A model generated the notes under the pieces. The model did no database searches. It was given only the letters and a program-made list of their open reading frames with translations, and was not told the origin of the DNA. From an uncultured Formosa sp. (GTDB lineage: Bacteria; Bacteroidota; Bacteroidia; Flavobacteriales; Flavobacteriaceae), in contig NZ_CANMTH010000011.1 in the NCBI RefSeq assembly GCF_947500765.1, positions 78,968-116,281 on the forward strand: a DNA stretch of 37,314 nucleotides, written 5' to 3'. Of this stretch, positions 8,339-16,498 are shown piece by piece. How positions within the stretch are numbered: the first letter of the stretch is position 1; every line of letters starts with the position of its first letter. The position numbers were made by a program, and so were the translations under genes.

Positions 8339-9670
8339 TTAGACTGCAATTGAATCTTTTACAAACTCAAATCTAACTAAGCCATCTTCGTCTATTTTTG
8401 TTAAAGTAATATCCTGTAGTGTATTTACTAATTCAGGATTCCAAGGTGTTTTAACTTTTACATAATTTTCTGTAAATCCTTGAATATAACCTGCTTTATT
8501 TTCTCCTTCAAATAAAACCGTTCGTGTACTTCCTAACTGACTCTCGTAAAAGGCTCTACGCTTTTTAACTGATAATCCGCGAAGCATCTTACTACGTTTG
8601 CTACGCACATTTTTAGGCACAACACCTTTCATAGCTGCAGCTTCTGTATTATCACGCTCAGAATAGGTAAATACGTGCAAATACGAAATATTTAATTCAT
8701 TTAAAAAATGATATGTTTCTAAAAATAATTCTTCTGTTTCTCCAGGAAAACCAACAATAACATCGACACCAATACATGCTTCTGGCATGACTGTTTTAAT
8801 CTTATTTACGCGATCTACATACAATTCTTTCATATAACGACGACGCATTAACTTAAGAATTTCGTTACTTCCACTTTGTAATGGAATATGAAAATGTGGC
8901 ACAAATGTTCTGCTTTTAGACACAAAATCTATCGTTTCGTTTTTTAGTAAATTTGGCTCTATAGATGAAATTCGAAGACGTTCAATCCCTTCAACGGCAT
9001 CTAAACCTTTTACCAATTCGTAAAACGTGTGTTCGTGTTTTTTATTTCCGAACTCCCCTTTTCCATAATCTCCAATATTAACACCGGTTAATACAATTTC
9101 TTTAATATTCTTTTCTGAAATTTCTTTAGCATTCTTAAGTACATTCTCCAATTCATCGCTTCTAGAAATCCCTCTAGCCAACGGAATTGTACAATATGTG
9201 CACTTATAATCGCAACCATCTTGCACTTTCAAAAACGCACGTGTACGATCGCCAATAGAATAACTTCCTACATAAAAATCGGCTTCTTCAATCTCGCAAG
9301 AATGTACTTCTCCAAAATCATTTTTAGACAAATCGTTTAGATAATCTGTGATTTTAAATTTTTCGGTAGCTCCCAAAACTAAGTCTACACCATCTACATC
9401 TGCTAATTCTTGTGGTTTTAATTGTGCATAACACCCAACTGCTGCTACAAAAGCTTTCGGATTAATTTTTTGCGCTTGCTTTACAATCGATTTAAAACGC
9501 TTATCTGCATTATCGGTAACCGAACAGGTATTAATTACATATATATCTGCTGGATCTGAAAAGTCTACACGGTCAAATCCTTCATTCTCAAAATCTCTAG
9601 CAATGGTAGAGGTTTCGGAAAAATTTAATTTACAGCCTAAAGTATAAAAAGCTACTTTTTGTCGAGTCAT
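8339..9670 (-). CDS. mtaB: tRNA t6A37 methylthiotransferase MtaB
   Basis: A 443-residue radical-SAM enzyme that converts t6A to ms2t6A at position 37 of ANN-decoding tRNAs. The N-terminal methylthiotransferase domain binds the auxiliary cluster through Cys13 (LGCKLNFSE), Cys49 (NTCSVT) and Cys80 (VGCYAQ). The radical-SAM CxxxCxxC is Cys153, Cys157 and Cys160 (GCDYKCTYCTIPLARG). A C-terminal TRAM-like region follows from about residue 375. The GCKLN motif separates MtaB from MiaB, which has GCQMN. An exact -7 box lies about 23 nt upstream. Length is normal for the family. Confidence 0.95.
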   Translation of the reverse strand: MTRQKVAFYTLGCKLNFSETSTIARDFENEGFDRVDFSDPADIYVINTCSVTDNADKRFKSIVKQAQKINPKAFVAAVGCYAQLKPQELADVDGVDLVLGATEKFKITDYLNDLSKNDFGEVHSCEIEEADFYVGSYSIGDRTRAFLKVQDGCDYKCTYCTIPLARGISRSDELENVLKNAKEISEKNIKEIVLTGVNIGDYGKGEFGNKKHEHTFYELVKGLDAVEGIERLRISSIEPNLLKNETIDFVSKSRTFVPHFHIPLQSGSNEILKLMRRRYMKELYVDRVNKIKTVMPEACIGVDVIVGFPGETEELFLETYHFLNELNISYLHVFTYSERDNTEAAAMKGVVPKNVRSKRSKMLRGLSVKKRRAFYESQLGSTRTVLFEGENKAGYIQGFTENYVKVKTPWNPELVNTLQDITLTKIDEDGLVRFEFVKDSIAV

Positions 9671-9692
9671 AATTTGATTGTCTAAAATGATG

Positions 9693-9700
9693 CAAATTTA
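9693..9700 (-). promoter_or_regulatory. Candidate mtaB promoter, -7 box
   Basis: On the minus strand TAAATTTG is an exact TAnnTTTG match about 23 nt before the mtaB ATG. No TTG occurs at the ideal 19-nt spacing. Confidence 0.5.
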
Positions 9701-9828
9701 CAAAAAAACTATGGTGTTTATACTAAAACCCTCTTAATACATACTTCACAACGTATTACTCTTTTTTAATACTTCCAAAAAAATAAAATAATTTAAAGAG
9801 CGAAGTTCCATTTGTGCAGTAATACACT

Positions 9829-9836
9829 TACTTTTG
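9829..9836 (+). promoter_or_regulatory. Candidate -7 box for the oligopeptide-binding protein gene
   Basis: TACTTTTG is an exact TAnnTTTG match. It would place the transcript start near 9843, downstream of an in-frame ATG at 9812. That supports the ATG at 9878 as the true start codon. Confidence 0.5.
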
Positions 9837-9877
9837 ATTTTCTAACATTTTATATAAATAATTTCAGATTCCTTTCT

Positions 9878-11509
9878 ATGTCATCAGTTTTAAACACGTT
9901 TTCTTCCTCTTTTAAAAACATATTACTTATTTGCATTGGAAGCTTAGTATGTATTAACTGTGCTTCAGACCAAAAAAGAAGTAGCGACAATCTTGTTTTT
10001 AGATATAATGAACATAAAAACATTAGTTCATTAGATCCTGCTTTTTCTAAAGACATTGCCGATATTTGGGCAACAAATCAGTTATTTAATGGCTTAGTGC
10101 AAATGAATGACAGCATGCAAGTAGAACCTGCCATCGCTAATTCTTGGACAATTTCTGAAGATGGATTAACTTATACTTTTAATTTACGAAACGATGTATA
10201 TTATCATAAAGACACTTTATTTGGTAGAGATTCTACACGCGTAGTTACAGCCGAAGATTTTAATTATAGCTTGAACCGTTTGCGCGATCCGCAAGTGGGA
10301 TCGCCTGGTCGATGGGTTTTAAATAAAGTAGATGCATTTAAAGCGATAAATAAAAACACATTTCAAATTCGACTAAAACAACCATTCCCTGCTTTTTTGG
10401 GATTATTAACCATGAAATATTGTTCGGTTGTTCCTAAAGAAATTGTAACACATTACGGATCGGAATTTAGATCACACCCTATTGGTACAGGACCCTTTTA
10501 TTTTAAACGTTGGGAAGAAAACGTAAAACTAGTGTTTAGAAAAAACACTTTATATTTCGAAAAAAATTCAGAAAACCAACATTTACCATATCTTGAAGCC
10601 GTGGCCATTACCTTTTTACCAGACAAACAAAGTGAGTTTTTACAATTTACACAAGGTAATATCGATTTTATTTCTGGATTAGATGCCTCTTACAAAGATG
10701 AAATATTAACCGCCAACGGACAATTACGAGGTCGCTATACTACTGAAGTGAATATGATTCGTGCCCCCTATTTAAACACTGAATATTTATCGTTTTTTAT
10801 GGATTCAGAATTATCAGAAATACAATCTGAATGGCTTAGAAAAAGCATCAATTATGGTTTTGATCGGGAAAAAATGATGACGTATTTACGAAACGGAATA
10901 GGTATTCCTGCACATGGTGGATTCATACCAAAAGGATTACCTGGTTATAATACTACCATTGGATTTAATTATCAACCCCAAAAAGCAAAAGCATATCTAG
11001 AAAAATTCAAGGAACAAACAGGTATAGAACATCCAGAAATCACAATTACAACCACAAGTAACTATTTAAGTTTTTGCGAATATATTCAGCGTGAAATTCA
11101 GAAAACAGGATTAATTGTACATATTAATGTTGTACCACCTTCTGCTTTAAAAGATGCTAAAGCAAACGGAAAACTAGATTTATTTAGAGCAAGTTGGGTT
11201 GCAGATTATCCAGACGCAGAAAATTATCTTTCGTTATTTTATAGTAAAAATTTCGCTCCAAACGGACCAAATTATTCTCATTTTAAAAATGACTTATTTG
11301 ATACTTGGTACGAACAATCGTTTACGGAAACAGATTCTAAAAAACGAGAAATACTCTATGCTAAAATGGATTCTTTAGTAATAGCACATGCTCCTATTGT
11401 ACCTTTATTTTACGATGAAGTTGTTCGTTTTACTAGAAAAAATGTTCATGATTTAGGAATTAATCCAACCAATTTATTAGAATTAAAACGTGTTAAGAAG
11501 TACAATTAA
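9878..11509 (+). CDS. ABC transporter substrate-binding lipoprotein (SBP_bac_5, OppA/DppA-like)
   Basis: A 543-residue extracytoplasmic binding protein of the peptide/nickel family 5, which delivers oligopeptides to an ABC importer. Typical segments are the N-terminal SLDPAFSKDIADIWATNQLFNGL, TVSEDGLTYTF-like (WTISEDGLTYTFNLRNDV) and HPIGTGPFYFKRW. The chosen start (MSSVLNTFSSS) puts the hydrophobic h-region (NILLICIGSLVCIN) directly before Cys, a plausible though non-classical lipobox with Asn at -1. An in-frame ATG 66 bp upstream lies before the predicted promoter and adds a non-signal extension, so I rejected it. No permease or ATPase gene is adjacent. The stop codon overlaps the stop of the convergent GlmU-like gene through a shared TTAA. 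Confidence 0.9.
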   Translation: MSSVLNTFSSSFKNILLICIGSLVCINCASDQKRSSDNLVFRYNEHKNISSLDPAFSKDIADIWATNQLFNGLVQMNDSMQVEPAIANSWTISEDGLTYTFNLRNDVYYHKDTLFGRDSTRVVTAEDFNYSLNRLRDPQVGSPGRWVLNKVDAFKAINKNTFQIRLKQPFPAFLGLLTMKYCSVVPKEIVTHYGSEFRSHPIGTGPFYFKRWEENVKLVFRKNTLYFEKNSENQHLPYLEAVAITFLPDKQSEFLQFTQGNIDFISGLDASYKDEILTANGQLRGRYTTEVNMIRAPYLNTEYLSFFMDSELSEIQSEWLRKSINYGFDREKMMTYLRNGIGIPAHGGFIPKGLPGYNTTIGFNYQPQKAKAYLEKFKEQTGIEHPEITITTTSNYLSFCEYIQREIQKTGLIVHINVVPPSALKDAKANGKLDLFRASWVADYPDAENYLSLFYSKNFAPNGPNYSHFKNDLFDTWYEQSFTETDSKKREILYAKMDSLVIAHAPIVPLFYDEVVRFTRKNVHDLGINPTNLLELKRVKKYN

Positions 11510-12681
11510 TCTCTTCTATACTTTTTAGACTCTTCAAAAATATGTTCCAGAATAGCTTTATCTACATCGGTTAATTCTACATCACGTCTTTTCATCACCA
11601 TTTCGGCAACTTCAAAAGCTTTTTTAGTTGTATAAGTTGTAAACCCGCTACTTCCTCCCCAACTAAAGCTTGGTACAAAATTACGAGGAAAACCAGTACC
11701 AAATATATTTGCATTTACACCAACAACTGTCCCTGTATTAAACATGGTATTAATACCACATTTACTGTGATCTCCCATCATTAATCCACAAAACTGAAGT
11801 CCTGTTTTCGCAAAATTTTCTGTTTCGTAGCTCCACAATCTTACTTCTGCATAATTATTTTTCAGATTAGAGTTATTAGTATCTGCACCTAAATTACACC
11901 ATTCGCCTAAAACAGAATTACCTAAATACCCATCGTGTCCTTTATTAGAATTAGCAAATAACACCGCATTATTTATTTCTCCACCTACTTTACTATACGG
12001 TCCAATAGTTGTTGGTCCGTAAATTTTAGCCCCCATTTTAACGGCTGCTTTTTCACACAATGCAAAAGGCCCACGAATTAAACTTCCTTCAAGAATCACG
12101 GCATCTTTACCTATATATATAGGACCTGTGGATGCATTTAGAGTTACAAAATTAAGTTGAGCACCTTCTTCTATAAATATATTTTCAGGAGCAATAGTAT
12201 TTACTGTAGTAGGGATAGGCAAAGAAGTTCTTCCTTCTGTTAGCAAATCAAAATCTGCTTGAATAGCAGCTCCATTTTTAGAAAAAATATCCCAAGTATG
12301 TTCTACTTTAAGACACGCTTCATTATATTCTATAGCCTGGTAAGTTTCAAAATCTATATCTTCTTGAGAATCTGTTGCAAAAAAAGCAATCACATCTTCA
12401 TCTTTAAAAATAGCTTGATTTTTTTCTAAACGTCTAATAAGTTCTACTAATTCGAAATTTGGAAGGTATGATGCATTAATCATTACATTTTCTTCCATTT
12501 CAACCATCGGATATTTATCTGCAAGATAATCTTCGGTAATAGTTGTAATAGTACTTCCTAAATGATGCTCCCATTTTTCGCGAATAGTTAAAATACCAAT
12601 TCTAATATCTGCAACAGGTCTTGTGTAGGTAAAAGGTAATAGACTGTTGCGCGAAGGACCATCAAAGAGAATATAATTCAT
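11506..12681 (-). CDS. GlmU-family protein with degenerate nucleotidyltransferase half and left-handed beta-helix
   Basis: A 391-residue protein starting MNYILFDGPSRNSLLPFTYTR. The N-terminal half has the length of a sugar-nucleotidyltransferase domain but lacks the GxGTRMxxxxPK pyrophosphorylase loop of true GlmU. From about residue 165 there are hexapeptide repeats (for example GAKIYGPTTIGPYSKVGGEI, VLGEWCNLGADTNNSNLKN), i.e. a left-handed beta-helix related to the acetyltransferase domain of GlmU. Bacteroidota annotations call such proteins GlmU family. A role in UDP-sugar or envelope-precursor metabolism is inference; nucleotidyl transfer may be lost. It lies downstream of rpmE2 but a terminator separates them. 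It converges on the oligopeptide-binding gene with no space for a terminator. Confidence 0.85.
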   Translation of the reverse strand: MNYILFDGPSRNSLLPFTYTRPVADIRIGILTIREKWEHHLGSTITTITEDYLADKYPMVEMEENVMINASYLPNFELVELIRRLEKNQAIFKDEDVIAFFATDSQEDIDFETYQAIEYNEACLKVEHTWDIFSKNGAAIQADFDLLTEGRTSLPIPTTVNTIAPENIFIEEGAQLNFVTLNASTGPIYIGKDAVILEGSLIRGPFALCEKAAVKMGAKIYGPTTIGPYSKVGGEINNAVLFANSNKGHDGYLGNSVLGEWCNLGADTNNSNLKNNYAEVRLWSYETENFAKTGLQFCGLMMGDHSKCGINTMFNTGTVVGVNANIFGTGFPRNFVPSFSWGGSSGFTTYTTKKAFEVAEMVMKRRDVELTDVDKAILEHIFEESKKYRRD

Positions 12682-12703
12682 TATTCGATTTTTTAAGTAA
12701 AAA

Positions 12704-12734
12704 TAAAAAAGCCTTTCAAAATTTGAAAGGCTTT
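12704..12734 (-). terminator. Intrinsic terminator of rpmE2
   Basis: On the minus strand the stem AAAGCCTTTCAAA / TTTGAAAGGCTTT has a very short loop and is followed by a T-run. Confidence 0.85.
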
Positions 12735-12756
12735 AGTAATATATATTTGCACTAAA

Positions 12757-13011
12757 TTACTTTTTGAATTTAGCGTATTTATTTTTGAATTTATCAATAC
12801 GACCAGCCGTATCAATTAATTTAGATTTACCTGTATAGAACGGGTGTGATGTTCTTGAAATCTCCATTTTAATTAAAGGATACTCAACACCATCTACTTC
12901 TAATGTTTCACTTGTGTTAGCGGTAGATTTAGTTAAAAACACATCTTCATTAGACATATCTTTAAATGCTACTACTCTATAATTTGCTGGATGTATATCT
13001 TTTTTCATCAC
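12757..13011 (-). CDS. rpmE2: 50S ribosomal protein L31, type B (zinc-independent)
   Basis: An 84-residue ribosomal protein with the type B signature: MKKDIHPANYRVVAFKDMSN at the start and EISRTSHPFYTGKSKLIDTAGRI in the middle. The Cys pairs of zinc-binding type A L31 are absent. The frame begins with two consecutive ATG codons; family members start at MKKDIHP, so translation may begin at the second ATG (13006-13008). A textbook Bacteroidota promoter precedes it and a terminator follows, so the gene is monocistronic. Type B L31 can replace the zinc form under zinc limitation in some bacteria. Whether a type A gene exists elsewhere cannot be seen here. Confidence 0.97.
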   Translation of the reverse strand: MMKKDIHPANYRVVAFKDMSNEDVFLTKSTANTSETLEVDGVEYPLIKMEISRTSHPFYTGKSKLIDTAGRIDKFKNKYAKFKK

Positions 13012-13044
13012 TAAACGTATTTAATCTTATCAATTTTGAGAATG

Positions 13045-13074
13045 CAAATTTAAGAATTTTTTATTCTCTCACAA
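13045..13074 (-). promoter_or_regulatory. rpmE2 promoter (TTG-N19-TAAATTTG)
   Basis: On the minus strand TTG (13072-13074) and TAAATTTG (13045-13052) are spaced exactly 19 nt apart, a full match to the Bacteroidota housekeeping promoter. The start codon is about 34 nt downstream. Confidence 0.8.
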
Positions 13075-13120
13075 TCTTTTTTTCATTTATTTATTTAAGT
13101 TTCTATTTGTAACGTTTTAG

Positions 13121-13128
13121 TATATTTG
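13121..13128 (+). promoter_or_regulatory. Candidate -7 box for the DUF4199 gene
   Basis: TATATTTG is an exact TAnnTTTG match about 40 nt before the ATG at 13169, in the divergent region opposite the rpmE2 promoter. No TTG occurs at ideal spacing. Confidence 0.5.
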
Positions 13129-13168
13129 TTTACTAACCATTTTAAACCTATTAACCAATCACAAAATT

Positions 13169-13699
13169 ATGGAAAATTCATTAAAATCTATGGCTGCTAC
13201 TTACGGTATTTACTTAGCCATTTTATTATCTGCTTTTACAATAATAGCGTATGTTGTAGATCTAGAAATATTAACTAGTATGTGGGTTAGCGCCGGAATA
13301 TTTATAGTAATTATAGTGTCCGGAATTTTTTCTACTGCGAAGGCTAAAAAAGTACAAAACGGATTTATCACGTTTAAAGATGCATTTACAGCCTACTTTG
13401 CAACGGTAGTAATTGGCATTATTATTAGTACCTTAGTAAGTATAATAATTTTCAATTTTATAGATCCAGATGCTGCAGATTTTTTAAAACAACAGATTAT
13501 TGAAAAATCGACCGGAATGATGGAAAGTTTTGGAGCACCGCAAGAGCAAATAGACATTGCCATTGCTGAAATGCAAAAACAAAATCAGTTTGCAATTGGT
13601 AATCAATTAAAATCTCTAGCCTTTTCAATTATATTTTATTGCATCATGGGATTAATAATTGCACTTGCAATGAAAAAAACTGACCCAGAAGCCATTTAA
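13169..13699 (+). CDS. DUF4199 integral membrane protein
   Basis: A 176-residue inner-membrane protein with four hydrophobic helices (about residues 11-30, 36-54, 74-96 and 149-168). Between helices 3 and 4 is a soluble loop with DPDAADFLKQQIIEKSTGMM. This layout, the GFITFKDAFTAYF segment after the second helix and the C-terminal helix match DUF4199, a Bacteroidota family with no assigned role. It lies 40 bp upstream of a GT2 glycosyltransferase on the same strand. The pairing of DUF4199 with a GT2 gene is, to my recollection, common in Flavobacteriaceae, but this does not define a function. Confidence 0.88.
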   Translation: MENSLKSMAATYGIYLAILLSAFTIIAYVVDLEILTSMWVSAGIFIVIIVSGIFSTAKAKKVQNGFITFKDAFTAYFATVVIGIIISTLVSIIIFNFIDPDAADFLKQQIIEKSTGMMESFGAPQEQIDIAIAEMQKQNQFAIGNQLKSLAFSIIFYCIMGLIIALAMKKTDPEAI

Positions 13700-13705
13700 T
13701 TATAG

Positions 13706-13713
13706 TATTTTTG
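13706..13713 (+). promoter_or_regulatory. Candidate internal -7 box before the GT2 gene
   Basis: TATTTTTG is an exact TAnnTTTG match in the 40-bp gap between the DUF4199 and GT2 genes. It could add a second promoter for the glycosyltransferase. No TTG is found at proper spacing. Confidence 0.35.
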
Positions 13714-13739
13714 AACTTTTAAGAGTTTAAAACGCATAC

Positions 13740-14696
13740 ATGGATATATCAGTAGTCATACCACTACTTAACGAACACGAATCTATAAAAGAATTATACG
13801 ATTGGATTGCAAAAGTCATGCAGTCCAATCGTTTTTCTTACGAAATTATTTTTATAGATGATGGTAGTACAGACACCTCTTGGACTATAATTTCAGAATT
13901 ATCTAATATATATACTGAAGTTAAAGGCATTCGTTTTTTACGCAACTATGGTAAATCGCAAGCCTTACATGCTGGTTTTGAAAAAGCTAAAGGCGATGTC
14001 ATTATTACTATGGATGCCGACTTACAAGACAATCCTGAAGAAATTCCTGAGCTTTACAACATGATTATTAACGATAATTTTGATTTGGTTTCAGGTTGGA
14101 AAAAGAAACGTTACGATTCTGTAATATCTAAAAATTTACCTTCAAAACTTTTTAATTGGGCCGCACGAAAAACATCTGGAGTAAAACTTCATGATTTTAA
14201 CTGCGGACTCAAATCTTATAAAAACGAGGTTATAAAAAACATAGATGTTAATGGCGAAATGCATCGTTACATTCCGCTTTTAGCTAAAAATGCAGGATTT
14301 TATAATATCGGAGAAAAAGTTGTACAACATCAAGCTCGTAAATATGGAGAAACCAAATTTGGTATGGATCGCTTTATTCATGGCTTTTTAGACCTCATTA
14401 CCATTTGGTTTATATCGCATTTTGCCAAACGCCCAATGCATCTTTTTGGTGCTTTAGGAGCAATAATGTTAGCTATAGGTTTCGGATTTTCTGTATATTT
14501 AGGAATTGATAAAATTTTCCTAAATCCGCATGGTAGACTCATAACAGATCGTCCGCAATTTTATATTGCTTTAACCACAATGATTCTTGGTACTCAGTTT
14601 TTTGTTGCTGGCTTTTTAGGAGAACTTATTTTAAGATCTAAACCAAACCGAATTAGATACAACATTAAAAGTGAGTTAAATTTAAACGAAAATTGA
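13740..14696 (+). CDS. Family 2 glycosyltransferase, GtrB/DPM1-like, with C-terminal membrane helices
   Basis: A 318-residue GT2 enzyme of the polyprenyl-phosphate glycosyltransferase type, which transfers a sugar from a nucleotide donor to undecaprenyl phosphate at the cytoplasmic face. The GT-A domain begins MDISVVIPLLNEHESI; DDGSTD (40-45) and MDADLQD (91-97) are the nucleotide and metal-binding motifs. Two membrane helices near residues 235-255 and 280-300 anchor the C-terminus, as in GtrB. Sugar specificity cannot be deduced. It sits upstream of a phosphohexomutase and an MsbA-like exporter on the same strand, a context that fits envelope glycan work. Confidence 0.92.
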   Translation: MDISVVIPLLNEHESIKELYDWIAKVMQSNRFSYEIIFIDDGSTDTSWTIISELSNIYTEVKGIRFLRNYGKSQALHAGFEKAKGDVIITMDADLQDNPEEIPELYNMIINDNFDLVSGWKKKRYDSVISKNLPSKLFNWAARKTSGVKLHDFNCGLKSYKNEVIKNIDVNGEMHRYIPLLAKNAGFYNIGEKVVQHQARKYGETKFGMDRFIHGFLDLITIWFISHFAKRPMHLFGALGAIMLAIGFGFSVYLGIDKIFLNPHGRLITDRPQFYIALTTMILGTQFFVAGFLGELILRSKPNRIRYNIKSELNLNEN

Positions 14697-14770
14697 AAGA
14701 ATTTAACGCAACATTAATCATTACCATTTAACGAATTAATTATTTTTACTGACCATATAATAAAAATATT

Positions 14771-16498
14771 ATGATTTACATTGAACCAGAATTATTAGAA
14801 CGCGTAAATACATGGCTAACACCTGCCTTTGATGAAGACACACAAACCTACATTAAAGACTTAATAGCAAATAACCCAACAGATTTAAAAGAAAGTTTTT
14901 ATAAAGACTTAGAGTTTGGAACTGGTGGTATGCGAGGTATAATGGGAATTGGTACAAACCGAATTAACAAATATACTTTAGGAAAAAACACTCAAGGTTT
15001 AAGCAATTACTTGCACAAAAGTTTCCCCGGCGAAACGGTAAAAGTAGCCATTGCTTACGACTGTAGACATAACAGTAAAACATTAGCAAAAGTAGTTGCC
15101 GATGTATTTTCTGCAAATAATATAGAAGTTTATCTTTTCGAAGATTTACGTCCAACTCCAGAATTATCTTTCGCTGTAAGACATTTAGATTGCCACTGTG
15201 GTATTGTATTAACAGCATCTCATAACCCACCAGAATATAACGGATACAAAGTATACTGGCAAGATGGCGGCCAATTGGTTCCTCCACATGACGATTTAAT
15301 AGTAAACGTTATTGACAGCTTAGATTATTCTGAAATTAAGTTTGACGAAAACGCAGACCTTATTCATTATATTGGTAAAGACGTAGATAATGCCTTTATT
15401 GAAGCATCTATTAAAAACGGAAGCTACACAACTCCAGAAGCTAGAGAAGGTTTAAATGTTGTATTTACACCGCTTCACGGAACATCTGTAACGTCTGTAC
15501 CTCAAACTTTAAAACGTGCAGGTTATAATCACGTACATATTGTAAAAGAACAAGAAGTGCCAAATGGCGATTTCCCAACCGTAAAATCGCCTAACCCAGA
15601 AGAGCCTGAAGCTTTAAAAATGGCTTTAGATTTAGCAGAACAAACAGGTTCGGACATCGTTATTGGTACAGATCCTGATTGTGACCGTTTAGGTGTTGCT
15701 GTTCGTAATTTAGATGGTGAAATGGTTTTATTAAACGGAAACCAGACCATGTTACTAATGACCGATTTCTTACTTAAACAATGGAAAGCGAAAGGCAAAC
15801 TTAATGGCAACGAATTTATCGCTTCTACAATAGTTTCTACACCAATGATGCACCAATTAGCAAAAGCTTACGATGTAGATTATAAAATTGGTCTTACAGG
15901 ATTTAAATGGATTGCTAAAATGATAAAAGATTTCCCTGAGCAAACGTATGTTGGTGGTGGTGAAGAAAGTTTTGGTTATTTAGTTGGCGATTTTGTTCGT
16001 GATAAAGATGCTGTGACCTCTACCCTATTGGCTTGCGAAATTGCAGCACAAGCAAAAGCAGATGGTAGCTCTATGTACCAAAGCTTGTTAGATCTTTATG
16101 TAGCACACGACTTATATAAAGAACGTTTAATTTCATTAACTAAAAAAGGTATTGAAGGTGCTCAAGAAATCACTCAAATGATGGTTGATGCTCGTGAAAA
16201 TCCAGTATCAGAAATCAATGGGGCTAAGGTTGTAAGTGTAGAAGATTATCAAACATCAACAGTTAAATACTTAGCTACAGGAAAAGAAGAAACTATCGAT
16301 ATTCCAAAATCTAATGTTATTATTTATTACACTGAAGACGGTAGTAAAGTAGCCTTAAGACCAAGTGGGACAGAGCCTAAAATTAAATTTTACATTAGCG
16401 CAAATACCCCGTTAGACAGCACAGACAATTTTAAAGCTACAGAAGCAAAACTTGAAGCTAAAATTGATGCAATTATAAAAGATATGAAGCTTAGTTAA
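14771..16498 (+). CDS. Phosphoglucomutase / phosphomannomutase-type phosphosugar mutase
   Basis: A 575-residue alpha-D-phosphohexomutase that interconverts sugar 1- and 6-phosphates through a phosphoserine enzyme. All four active-site blocks are visible: TASHNPPEYNGYKVYW with catalytic Ser150, the metal loop DPDCDR (301-306), the sugar-binding GGGEES (395-400) and the phosphate-binding RPSGTEPKIKFY near the C-terminus. The length fits the long PGM2/PgcA-type branch of about 560-580 residues. Substrate preference (glucose or mannose) is not decidable by eye. Its TAA overlaps the ATG of the next gene (TAATG), so translation is probably coupled. Confidence 0.94.
   Translation: MIYIEPELLERVNTWLTPAFDEDTQTYIKDLIANNPTDLKESFYKDLEFGTGGMRGIMGIGTNRINKYTLGKNTQGLSNYLHKSFPGETVKVAIAYDCRHNSKTLAKVVADVFSANNIEVYLFEDLRPTPELSFAVRHLDCHCGIVLTASHNPPEYNGYKVYWQDGGQLVPPHDDLIVNVIDSLDYSEIKFDENADLIHYIGKDVDNAFIEASIKNGSYTTPEAREGLNVVFTPLHGTSVTSVPQTLKRAGYNHVHIVKEQEVPNGDFPTVKSPNPEEPEALKMALDLAEQTGSDIVIGTDPDCDRLGVAVRNLDGEMVLLNGNQTMLLMTDFLLKQWKAKGKLNGNEFIASTIVSTPMMHQLAKAYDVDYKIGLTGFKWIAKMIKDFPEQTYVGGGEESFGYLVGDFVRDKDAVTSTLLACEIAAQAKADGSSMYQSLLDLYVAHDLYKERLISLTKKGIEGAQEITQMMVDARENPVSEINGAKVVSVEDYQTSTVKYLATGKEETIDIPKSNVIIYYTEDGSKVALRPSGTEPKIKFYISANTPLDSTDNFKATEAKLEAKIDAIIKDMKLS

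Noticed and set aside
9812..9877. Upstream ATG for the oligopeptide-binding protein
   Set aside because: It lies before the predicted transcription start and would add 22 residues in front of the signal peptide.
15529..15810. Minus-strand frame inside the phosphosugar mutase gene
   Set aside because: It is antisense to a complete conserved enzyme and has no recognisable product. The frames at 5267-5470, 14964-15287, 16920-17117, 29634-29858 and 32336-32578 were rejected for the same reason.
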